A stretch of 19,039 bases of DNA, taken from positions 1 through 19,039 of the forward strand of contig JAXMBS010000089.1 of assembly GCA_046349775.1 (NCBI GenBank), in the 5' to 3' direction. Positions within the stretch are counted from its first letter, which is position 1, and every line of letters begins with the position of its first letter. Source of the DNA: JAEUIG01 sp046349775 (GTDB lineage Bacteria > Planctomycetota > Planctomycetia > Planctomycetales > Planctomycetaceae). A model generated the notes under the pieces. The model had not been told where the DNA came from. It saw nothing but the letters and a program-made list of their open reading frames with translations, and searched no databases. Shown here piece after piece: positions 13,208 to 19,039 of this stretch. A program made the translations under genes and the position numbers.

Positions 13208-13654
13208 ATGTCCACAGCCCTGAAGAATCGCGTCGGCATCGTGTTCGCATGTCTGTTGTTAGTCGGAGCCGGCATCTGCCTCTCGCCGACCCATCCGCTG
13301 ACGGCCGCGCCACAAGTAGCGAAGGACTCTCCCCTTAAAGAGCTCCGCAAAGCGAAACTCGCGATCGCTCAGGAGTTCGCGACTTCGATCCGCGCGGCCT
13401 ATGACGCCGGCGAAAGAAACTTTGAACGTCTGTGGAAGGCCAATCGTACCTTGCATGACGCCGAACTCGATCTGTGCGAAACGAACGCAGAACGGATGGC
13501 AGTGCTGGAAAAAATGCTATCGGCAGCGAGGGAGCAGGAGCAGAGCACTGTCAAATTAGTAGAGCAGGGCCTTCGCGTCGGCACAGACGTTATGCAGGCC
13601 AAGTTGAATCGTCTCGACGCGGAAATCGCCCTCGAACAAGCCAAGGAACAATAA
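13208..13654 (+). CDS. Small exported coiled-coil protein (TolC-helix-like)
   Basis: A 148-residue protein with a signal peptide (MSTALKNRVGIVFACLLLVG, then AGICLSPTHPLTAAP). The mature part is almost wholly helical and charged, from LKELRKAKLAIAQEFATSIR to the end, with no predicted strand. Its last 35 residues (VKLVEQGLRVGTDVMQAKLN, RLDAEIALEQAKEQ) resemble the amphipathic helix repeat seen in TolC-type outer-membrane efflux proteins and in similar short planctomycete proteins, but a TolC barrel is absent, so it is not itself a channel. An exported or periplasmic coiled-coil partner is likely. ATG 13208 has GGAG seven bases upstream and begins a signal peptide; the in-frame ATGs at 13148 and 13166 would bury that signal. 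It is preceded by promoter/leader A. Confidence 0.7.
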   Translation: MSTALKNRVGIVFACLLLVGAGICLSPTHPLTAAPQVAKDSPLKELRKAKLAIAQEFATSIRAAYDAGERNFERLWKANRTLHDAELDLCETNAERMAVLEKMLSAAREQEQSTVKLVEQGLRVGTDVMQAKLNRLDAEIALEQAKEQ

Positions 13655-13659
13655 GGCCC

Positions 13660-13676
13660 GCGGATTTGGAATCCGC
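13660..13676. repeat. GCGGATT hairpin after the coiled-coil gene
   Basis: GCGGATT-TGG-AATCCGC is a perfect 7-bp stem with a 3-nt loop starting 6 bases after the TAA at 13654. No T-run follows. The core TTTGGAATCCGC is also found in promoter module B (14073-14084), and with one base changed in module A (13012-13023). Confidence 0.55.
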
Positions 13677-13712
13677 ACCCGCCTCTTACGGCAACCGTGG
13701 TATCATGCGCGG

Positions 13713-14018
13713 ATGGACGACGTCCGCGGCCGACCGACGATCCTGAACGCCCGCAACCTTCTGTGGGCGCATGCCGCCGCTGTCGCTGTCGTCACGTCCT
13801 GTTTGTCCAGCGCCGGCGGCGAATTCCGCGCACTGCACTCCCCTCTGCTCTTCGGGCTGCTGATTCCGGCCATCTATTCGCTCGGCATTTTCCCGCCAGT
13901 GGTCTTGTACACCACGTTTCGAGAATCAGGCGGGCGCGTGTCCTCGGTCGTGGCAGAGGCACTCCTCACCGGTATGCATATTCTCGTCGTGTACAGCGGC
14001 TTCATTCCAAACGATTGA
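13713..14018 (+). CDS. Small membrane protein, function unknown, possibly leaderless
   Basis: A 101-residue protein with about three hydrophobic segments: NLLWAHAAAVAVVTSCL at about 14-30, LLFGLLIPAIYSLGIFPPVV at about 45-64, and VVAEALLTGMHILVVYSGFI at about 79-98. No motif was recognised and no known family came to mind. There is no ribosome-binding site before ATG 13713; instead TATCAT at 13701-13706 would place a transcription start at about the A of the ATG, suggesting a leaderless message. The gene lies 58 bases after the coiled-coil gene on the same strand. The mixed hydrophobic pattern and lack of an opposing frame argue for a real gene, but the call is moderate. Confidence 0.5.
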   Translation: MDDVRGRPTILNARNLLWAHAAAVAVVTSCLSSAGGEFRALHSPLLFGLLIPAIYSLGIFPPVVLYTTFRESGGRVSSVVAEALLTGMHILVVYSGFIPND

Positions 14019-14073
14019 ATTCGGCAGAACGGTGGACGATGACATCGTCCTGAACGCAACGGCCCCCACAGAT

Positions 14074-14103
14074 TTGGAATCCGCCCCCCGGTTCGGCTAG
14101 ACT
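14074..14103 (+). promoter_or_regulatory. Promoter B, upstream of the Gfo/Idh/MocA gene
   Basis: TTGGAA (14074-14079) and TAGACT (14098-14103) are separated by 18 bases, matching promoter A in spacing and in the shared GGTTCGGCTAG. It would give a leader of about 140 bases before ATG 14247. Confidence 0.5.
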
Positions 14104-14145
14104 GATAGCTTCCGGCTCTCCACGTTTCCGGATCGCGATCGGCCG

Positions 14146-14206
14146 GCAGCCCGGCTGCTCGAAGATCGATCCAGATCGCAGGCAAAGCGTGCAGCAGCCG
14201 GGCTGC
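14146..14206 (+). promoter_or_regulatory. Structured leader B with a 14-bp stem
   Basis: GCAGCCCGGCTGCT (14146-14159) and AGCAGCCGGGCTGC (14193-14206) form a perfect 14-bp stem closing a 33-base loop, about 40 bases before ATG 14247. Each arm is also nearly palindromic on its own, so alternative small hairpins could form. It could attenuate transcription or protect the message; no known riboswitch fold was recognised. Confidence 0.5.
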
Positions 14207-14246
14207 TTCGCTGGTCCTTTTCACGCATTGCGATTTGGAGTTCGAA

Positions 14247-15629
14247 ATGAAGCTTTCGACCACGAGCGGGCTCTCCCGCCGCGATCTGCTCAAAACCACC
14301 GGCCAGGTCGCCGCCGTCGGGGCCCTCTCCCGGCTGGTCCTCCCGCGGGCTTACGCCGCTGAGAACAACACGATCCAGATGGCCCTCGTCGGCTGCGGCG
14401 GGCGGGGCACCGGGGCGATTGCCAATGCCCTCTCCCGCCAGAAGGGGCCGACCAAGCTCGTCGCGATGGCCGATCTGTTCCCGGACCGCCTGACCGACAG
14501 CTACAACCAGCTCAGCAAGAAGTTCGGCGATCAGGTCGACGTCTCGGAATCCAAGAAATTCCTCGGATTTGAGGCCTACAAGCTGGCTATCGACTGCCTT
14601 AACCCCGGCGACGTCGTCGCCATGGCGACCCCGGTGGCGTTCCGCTGGGTGCAGTTCCAGTACGCCATCGAAAAGGGGGTCAACGTCTTCATGGAGAAGC
14701 CGATCACTGTCGACGGTCCCACGACCCGCAAGATGCTGGCCCTCGCCGATGAGGCGGACAAGAAGAACATCAAGGTCGCTGTAGGCCTGATGTGCCGGCA
14801 CTGCAAGGCGCGGCAGGAGTTGTTCGACCGCATCCAGTCCGGCCAGATCGGCGACATCATCCTGATGCGGGCGTATCGCCAGCATAACCCGGTCGGCTCG
14901 GCGTTCTCGGAACGCAAGCCGGCCGACGTGAACGAGCTGGAGTTCCAGATCCGCCGGTTCCACTCGTTCCTGTGGGCCAGCGGCGGCTGCTACAGCGACT
15001 TCTACATCCACAACATCGACGAATCGTGCTGGATGAAGAACGAGTGGCCGGTCGAGGCCCGCGCCAGCGGCGGCCGCAACTATCGCGGCGATTACATCGA
15101 CCAGAACTTCGACGTGTACTCGGTCGAGTACACCTTCAAGGACGGCACCAAGCTGATCCTCGAAGGCCGTACGATGATCGGCGCGGATTCGCGTTTCGCC
15201 AGTTACGTGCACGGCACCAAGGGAAGCGGCGTGATCTCCGAGGAGGGGCACTCTCCCGCACACTGCCGTACCTATAGCGGCCAGAAGCTCGCAAAGGAGG
15301 AGCTCACCTGGTCGTTCCCGCCGCCGGAGCCGAACCCGTACGACCTGGAGTGGGAACACTTCTTCGACGCGATCCGCGAGAATCGGCCGTACAACGAAGC
15401 CCGCCGCGGCGCCGAGGCGAGCCTCGTGACCGCGATGGGCCGCATGGCGGCCCACACCGGGCAGATCGTCACGTATGACGAAATGCTCAACTGCGAGCAC
15501 GAGTTCGCGCCGGACGTGGACAAGCTGGTCCTCGGCGGCGTGGCGCCGCTGCAGGCCGACGCTGACGGCAAGTACCCGATCCCGCTGCCCGGCATCGTCA
15601 AGAAAAAAGAGTACGACGTGCTGGCGTAA
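14247..15629 (+). CDS. Tat-exported Gfo/Idh/MocA-family oxidoreductase
   Basis: A 460-residue NAD(P)-dependent oxidoreductase. A twin-arginine signal opens the protein (SRRDLLKTTGQVAAVGALS, with SRR at 10-12 and AYA before the likely cleavage site), so the folded protein should be exported by the Tat system. The Rossmann fold starts at about residue 43, with MALVGCGGRGTGAIANAL carrying the Gly-rich nucleotide loop (49-56). FMEKPITVDGP (148-158) holds the family Glu-Lys-Pro signature with the catalytic Lys. The C-terminal alpha/beta substrate domain includes GGCYSDFYIHNIDESCW. Members act on sugars and inositols; many Planctomycetes encode large numbers of Tat-exported paralogues, so the substrate is open. 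ATG 14247 has GGAG six bases before it; a TTG at 14235 in frame is less likely. It is preceded by promoter/leader B and followed by strong hairpins. Confidence 0.92.
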   Translation: MKLSTTSGLSRRDLLKTTGQVAAVGALSRLVLPRAYAAENNTIQMALVGCGGRGTGAIANALSRQKGPTKLVAMADLFPDRLTDSYNQLSKKFGDQVDVSESKKFLGFEAYKLAIDCLNPGDVVAMATPVAFRWVQFQYAIEKGVNVFMEKPITVDGPTTRKMLALADEADKKNIKVAVGLMCRHCKARQELFDRIQSGQIGDIILMRAYRQHNPVGSAFSERKPADVNELEFQIRRFHSFLWASGGCYSDFYIHNIDESCWMKNEWPVEARASGGRNYRGDYIDQNFDVYSVEYTFKDGTKLILEGRTMIGADSRFASYVHGTKGSGVISEEGHSPAHCRTYSGQKLAKEELTWSFPPPEPNPYDLEWEHFFDAIRENRPYNEARRGAEASLVTAMGRMAAHTGQIVTYDEMLNCEHEFAPDVDKLVLGGVAPLQADADGKYPIPLPGIVKKKEYDVLA

Positions 15630-15630
15630 T

Positions 15631-15702
15631 CAGAATGACCAAATGGAAAAATGTCGAATGTCGGATTGATGTGAATCACAACCCATTCGACATTTGGACA
15701 TT
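15631..15702. repeat. Long imperfect inverted repeat after the oxidoreductase gene
   Basis: AAATGTCGAATG (15649-15660) and CATTCGACATTT (15684-15695) are a perfect 12-bp inverted repeat, and the flanks TCAGAATG and CATTCTGA (and CCAAATG against TTGG) extend the pairing with gaps. The unit is built from recurring AATGTC/AATG words, as in short intergenic repeats, and starts 2 bases after the stop codon. Confidence 0.65.
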
Positions 15703-15719
15703 CTGACATTTCACCATTC

Positions 15720-15754
15720 GCAGCCCGGTTGCCGATCGCAGCCGGGCTGTTTTC
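15720..15754 (+). terminator. Intrinsic terminator after the oxidoreductase gene
   Basis: CAGCCCGG (15721-15728) pairs with CCGGGCTG (15742-15749), an 8-bp GC-rich stem with a 13-nt loop, followed directly by TTTTC. It lies about 90 bases after the stop at 15629 and is built from two copies of the GCAGCC(S)GGCTGC element. Confidence 0.65.
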
Positions 15755-15826
15755 GTTGCCTTGTGCCGCAAAGAGAACAGAGCAGGAAACGGAGCGAACA
15801 GAGGAGAAGGGCTGCCGACGCGAGAA

Positions 15827-15872
15827 CGGTCATCCGCGTTGTCAGCGCGCATTCCCACCTTCTGGATGACCG
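15827..15872 (-). terminator. Candidate stem-loop downstream of marR
   Basis: CGGTCATCC (15827-15835) and GGATGACCG (15864-15872) form a perfect 9-bp stem around a 28-base loop, about 30 bases past the marR stop on the minus strand. No T-run follows, so the role is uncertain. Confidence 0.3.
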
Positions 15873-15903
15873 CGTGTCTTTGGTACGGCTTGTTTGCCGT
15901 CGA

Positions 15904-16416
15904 TCAGCGCGCCGCCAGCGACTCGACGACGGTGTCCGCTTCGATCAGGGGCTCGCCGTCAATCGACACGACGCCGATCTGATCTTCCATGTCGAGGTTG
16001 GCGCGGACCTTTTCGCACGTCAGCCGGAACTGCTCGAGTTCTTCGTCGGACAGCCCGATCATGGCCTGCGCCCGCACCTTACCGCAGCATTCCAGTGCCC
16101 GCAGCCACACGGCCTCGGCCTTCTCCGTCGGCACGATCGTGTTCTTGCGGCGATCGTGTTCGCAGCAGCGGCGCTCCAGCCAGCCGTCCCGTTCCATCCG
16201 TCGCAGGACGCCAGCGAGCGTGTGCGGCTCGATCTGCATGCACTCCGCCATTTCGGCCTGCGACAGGTCGCCATTGGCCGACAGCCAGGCGAGGACTTCC
16301 CATTGGCGGAAAGTCATCCCTGCCTGGGCCAGTTGCGTACCCAGGGCGCGACGCAGCGCGTGGGACGTTGTGCAGACCCAGTAACCGATGCTGCTTTCCC
16401 AGTCGTATTCCAGCAC
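15904..16416 (-). CDS. MarR-family transcriptional regulator
   Basis: A 170-residue winged-helix regulator. From GTG 16416 it reads LEYDWESSIGYWVCTTSHAL, a family-typical N-terminal dimerisation helix, then GMTFRQWEVLAWLSANGDLS, the recognition region QAEMAECMQIEPHTLAGVLR and the wing RMERDGWLERRCCEHDRRKN with the conserved DRR of MarR wings. The C-terminal helices close the dimer. The frame is open to an ATG at 16476, but that codon has no ribosome-binding site and lies inside the candidate operator, whereas GTG 16416 has CGCGGAG seven bases before it. A start at 16476 would give 190 residues. The gene is divergent from the four-domain redox protein and probably controls itself, perhaps that gene too. 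Ligand unknown; two adjacent Cys (RRCCEHD) in the wing could sense oxidation, but this is a guess. Confidence 0.88.
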   Translation of the reverse strand: MLEYDWESSIGYWVCTTSHALRRALGTQLAQAGMTFRQWEVLAWLSANGDLSQAEMAECMQIEPHTLAGVLRRMERDGWLERRCCEHDRRKNTIVPTEKAEAVWLRALECCGKVRAQAMIGLSDEELEQFRLTCEKVRANLDMEDQIGVVSIDGEPLIEADTVVESLAAR

Positions 16417-16473
16417 AATCAGGCTCCGCGCGAGGCAACGGCCAAATTGGCCCGCGAGCGTCCGTTCGCCCAG

Positions 16474-16491
16474 CATTAATGTCTGTTAATG
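16474..16491. promoter_or_regulatory. Candidate MarR operator
   Basis: CATTAA-TGTCTG-TTAATG has perfect 6-bp inverted arms with a 6-base spacer, an 18-bp site of the size and AT-rich type bound by MarR dimers. It lies 58 bases upstream of the preferred marR start (GTG 16416) and about 177 bases before the divergent gene. Confidence 0.55.
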
Positions 16492-16667
16492 ATATGAAGG
16501 CCGGGCCGCCAGCTACAAGGGGACTCCGCGTCCCCTCCGAGCTCTTCGTCAACATTTCTCGAAACCCTGGTTGTCGCCTCCGGGTAAAACCGCTATGAGT
16601 GATTCCGCCCGCCTGCTGGCGATCCCGACCTGCCGCCGCTGCTGCGGCGCATAGGAGTAAACGACGA

Positions 16668-18641
16668 ATGAGACTTTCGCTGCGCCTTACGACGTGTGCT
16701 TTAGGAATGGGCCTGTTGTCCCTGCTGTTTTCCGTCCCGGCGGCGGCCGGCGCGAAGATCGGACAGGCGGTGGACGCGTTCACGCTCAGCGACTATCGCG
16801 GACGCGAGTACAACCTCGCTGAATTCAAAAACGGGCCGGTCGTCGTGGCGTTCCTCGGTACCGAGTGTCCACTCGCCAAATTATACGGCCCGCGGCTGCA
16901 ACAGTTGGCCGACAGCTACGCCGACCAGGGGGTGAGCGTCATCGGCATCAGTTCGAACGTGCAGGATTCCGTCACCGAGCTCGGCTCTTACGCCCGCCGG
17001 CATGACGTGAAGTTCCCAATCCTGAAGGACGTCGGTAACCACGTTGCCGACCAGTTCGGCGCGCAGCGCACGCCGGAAGTGTTTCTGCTCGACACCCAAA
17101 GGCACATCGTCTATCGCGGCCGGATCGACGACAAATACGTCGTCGGTGTGGCCCGGAAAGAGGCCTCGCGCGAGGATCTGCGGGCGGCGATCGACGAAGT
17201 GCTTGCCGGCAAGCCGGTGTCGATTCCCGAGACACAGCCGCTGGGCTGCCTGATCGGCCGCATCCGCGCCCCCAACGAGAGCAGCGACGTCACTTACTCG
17301 AACCAGATCGCGCGGCTGTTCAACCAGCGGTGTGTCGACTGCCACCGGGAAGGAGAGATTGGCCCCTTCTCGCTGACGACCTACGAAGAAGCGGCCGGCT
17401 GGGGCGAGATGATTGCCGAAGTCGTCCGCGATCAGCGGATGCCCCCCTGGCATGCCGATCCGCATTATGGCCAGTTCGCGAACGCGCGCCGGCTCACCGA
17501 CGAAGAGCGCGGCCTGATCGAAACCTGGGTTAAGAACGGCTGCCCGCAGGGGAATCCCTCGGACCTGCCGGAACCGCCGAGTTTCACCGAAGGCTGGCAG
17601 CTCCCACGTGCGCCCGACGCCGTCTATGCGATGGCCGACAAACCCTTCGAAGTCCCCGCCGACGGCGGCAAGGACGGCGTGCGATACCAGCGGTTCGAAG
17701 TCGATCCCAAGCTCACCGAGGACAAGTGGTTCAACGCCTCCGAAGTGCAGCCCAGCGCTCGCTCCGTGGTGCACCACATCATCGTCTACGCGAAGCCGCC
17801 CAATTCCAAAAAGCGCGGCGACCGGATGTTCCTGACGGCCTACGTGCCCGGCCTGCGCCTGTCCGGTCTGCCGGAAGGCTCCGCCAAGCGCATCCCGGCA
17901 GGATACACGTTCCTGTTCGAGATCCATTACACCCCCGACGGTACGCCGCACGAGGACATGAGCCGCGCCGCCTTCTGCTGGGTTGATCCTGCCACCATCA
18001 AGAATGAAGTCGTCACGACAGAAGTCGTGAAACCCGACTTCGTCATTCCGCCGCATGCCGACAACGAGTCTTTCAGCGTCCGCAGCGGACCCATCCCGGA
18101 TAACGTGACCATGCTGTCGCTCTCCCCGCATATGCACGTTCGGGGCAAGTCGTTCAAATTCGAAGCCCTGTACCCGGACAAAACCCGCGAAGTGCTCCTG
18201 GACGTCCCGCATTACGATTTCAACTGGCAGACGCGGTACGTCCTCGCAGAGCCGCGCAAGTTCCCAACCGGGACGCGGATCATCTGCACGGCCGCCTTCG
18301 ACAATTCGGAGGCCAACCTGGCCAATCCCGATCCCACGGAGACCGTGCGCTGGGGCGAACAGTCCTGGGAGGAAATGCTGATTGGCTACTTCGACTGCCT
18401 ATTGCCGCGCGACGACACTCGCAAGGCCGGCTCCAAGCCCTTCCGCACGATGCTGACCGCGGATGACATCCTCGAGAAGCTCGACGCCGACAAGAACGGC
18501 GAGATCTCGCGCGAGGAAGCCAAGCCGAACGCCGCGCTCACCGCCGGCTTCGACAAGGTCGATCAGAACGAGGACGGCGCCTTGCAGTTGCCGGAACTCA
18601 CTGGACTGGTGACGTTCCTCAACAGTCAGGGGGGCAACTAG
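16668..18641 (+). CDS. Exported redoxin - cytochrome c - copper monooxygenase - EF-hand fusion protein
   Basis: A 657-residue exported protein (signal peptide about residues 1-27, ending AAAGA). Four modules follow. (1) An AhpC/TSA-type redoxin, about 30-180, with a single Cys (FLGTECPLAKLYG, C67) and TPEVFLLD. (2) A cytochrome c-like segment, CVDCH (C222, C225, H226), with MPPWHADP shortly after; M258 is a possible axial ligand. (3) A copper type II, ascorbate-dependent monooxygenase-like (PHM/DBH) segment with candidate ligands H369 and H370 (VHHIIVYA), H420 (EIHYTP), H488 and H490 (HMHVRG) and M570 (EEMLIGYF), spaced like those of PHM. (4) Two EF-hand loops, DADKNGEISREE (606-617) and DQNEDGALQLPE (632-643). 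Redoxin proteins fused this way are common in Planctomycetes but not characterised; the substrate is unknown. ATG 16668 has AGGAG ten bases upstream and begins the signal peptide. Confidence 0.9.
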   Translation: MRLSLRLTTCALGMGLLSLLFSVPAAAGAKIGQAVDAFTLSDYRGREYNLAEFKNGPVVVAFLGTECPLAKLYGPRLQQLADSYADQGVSVIGISSNVQDSVTELGSYARRHDVKFPILKDVGNHVADQFGAQRTPEVFLLDTQRHIVYRGRIDDKYVVGVARKEASREDLRAAIDEVLAGKPVSIPETQPLGCLIGRIRAPNESSDVTYSNQIARLFNQRCVDCHREGEIGPFSLTTYEEAAGWGEMIAEVVRDQRMPPWHADPHYGQFANARRLTDEERGLIETWVKNGCPQGNPSDLPEPPSFTEGWQLPRAPDAVYAMADKPFEVPADGGKDGVRYQRFEVDPKLTEDKWFNASEVQPSARSVVHHIIVYAKPPNSKKRGDRMFLTAYVPGLRLSGLPEGSAKRIPAGYTFLFEIHYTPDGTPHEDMSRAAFCWVDPATIKNEVVTTEVVKPDFVIPPHADNESFSVRSGPIPDNVTMLSLSPHMHVRGKSFKFEALYPDKTREVLLDVPHYDFNWQTRYVLAEPRKFPTGTRIICTAAFDNSEANLANPDPTETVRWGEQSWEEMLIGYFDCLLPRDDTRKAGSKPFRTMLTADDILEKLDADKNGEISREEAKPNAALTAGFDKVDQNEDGALQLPELTGLVTFLNSQGGN

Positions 18642-18644
18642 CGC

Positions 18645-19039
18645 TCAGTCATCGGCCGTAGCGCCGCGCCGCCCCTTCAGGCACAGCAGCATCCCCACCA
18701 GGAACACCGCGGGCAGCGCGTGCTGGAACCAGCTCACGACGCCGGCCTGTGACGGCGGGTCAATCGTCCGTTCGCGAATCCGCTGCTCGCAAACCTGGCT
18801 GACTTTCTGCAGTTCGCCCACCAGCTGCCGATAATCGCGCGCGTCGAAGAGCTCGCGCGCCCAGTCGTTCTTCTTCTGGGCTTCAGCCAGGATCGGCCCG
18901 CTGCGAACGAACAAGCCCCCCTGGGCGATGTCGGCCAGCGCCAGCAGCTCATGCGTGTTGCGGACTACCTGGTAGGCGGCCCGTGCCGTCACGCTGCGGT
19001 TGTTCGGCGTGGCCGGTCGCGTCAGGCTGGAGTTGTATT
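18645..19039 (-). CDS. Partial protein with C-terminal membrane anchor, function unknown
   Basis: The frame is open through the right edge, so only the last 130 residues are visible. The middle is helical and charged (AEAQKKNDWARELFDARDYR, QLVGELQKVSQVCEQRIRER), and a single hydrophobic helix lies near the C-terminus (WFQHALPAVFLVGMLLCL), followed by the basic tail KGRRGATADD. This suggests a protein anchored by its C-terminal end. A GTG at 18992 could be read as a start but has no ribosome-binding site, and the frame continues upstream without a stop (reading NSSLTRPATPNNRSV), so the real start is beyond the window. The gene converges on the redox fusion gene with only 3 bases between stop codons, which leaves no room for a terminator between them. 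I recognise no family. Confidence 0.65.
   Translation of the reverse strand, partial: YNSSLTRPATPNNRSVTARAAYQVVRNTHELLALADIAQGGLFVRSGPILAEAQKKNDWARELFDARDYRQLVGELQKVSQVCEQRIRERTIDPPSQAGVVSWFQHALPAVFLVGMLLCLKGRRGATADD

Noticed and set aside
14097..15500. 467-codon minus-strand frame opposite the oxidoreductase
   Set aside because: It is antisense to a clear Gfo/Idh/MocA gene with a Tat signal and has repetitive composition.
16417..16476. 20-codon N-terminal extension of the MarR protein
   Set aside because: There is no ribosome-binding site at 16476, the ATG sits within the candidate operator, and family similarity begins after GTG 16416. It remains the main alternative.
16881..18212. 443-codon minus-strand frame opposite the redox fusion
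   Set aside because: It is antisense to a gene with four recognisable modules and has no motif of its own.
1..19039. CRISPR array, complete insertion sequence or prophage genes
   Set aside because: No regularly spaced repeats, intact transposase or phage structural genes were found.

Overview
The window looks like chromosomal DNA of a Planctomycete: high GC, and typical families of that phylum such as secreted proteins with pre-peptidase C-terminal (PPC) domains, a Tat-exported Gfo/Idh/MocA oxidoreductase, and a redoxin/cytochrome c/copper monooxygenase/EF-hand fusion. Many genes are isolated, with weak or absent Shine-Dalgarno sequences. This assignment rests on protein families, not on a marker gene; no rRNA is present.

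Layout. Bases 1-728 hold an ECF sigma factor (minus strand) overlapping by ATGA a partial membrane protein, its likely anti-sigma factor, which runs off the left edge. Bases 834-1488 hold a fragment of a DDE integrase and a tRNA-Asn(GTT) with an imperfect acceptor stem. Bases 1658-4004 are a graveyard on the minus strand: a small membrane protein with three frame changes, an Uma2-like nuclease with two compensating frame changes, a DKNYY-repeat protein broken into many frames, and a DUF262 (GmrSD-type) N-terminal stub. Larger genes elsewhere in the window are intact, so the damage is local.

Bases 4299-10973 are a minus-strand block of intact genes: a YdjM/DUF457-like membrane hydrolase, an FtsK DNA translocase, and a two-gene unit of a secreted N,N-dimethylformamidase large-subunit-like protein followed by a PPC-domain protein. 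Between ftsK and the PPC gene is an 18-bp perfect palindrome containing the ParB-binding parS core, which suggests an origin-proximal position.

Bases 11464-15629 hold a BON-domain protein, a zinc-ribbon membrane protein (minus), a small exported coiled-coil protein, a small membrane protein and the Tat-exported oxidoreductase. The exported coiled-coil gene and the oxidoreductase are each preceded by a copy of the same promoter-plus-leader module of roughly 140-170 bp. Bases 15904-18641 hold a MarR regulator divergent from the four-domain redox fusion, with a candidate operator between them. A partial C-terminally membrane-anchored protein runs off the right edge.

The most noteworthy signals are the parS site, the duplicated leader module and its associated GCAGCC(G/C)GGCTGC element, the local pseudogene cluster, and the fusion protein, which keeps all six predicted copper ligands, a heme motif and two EF-hand loops. 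I did not find a convincing new multi-gene defence or biosynthetic system.
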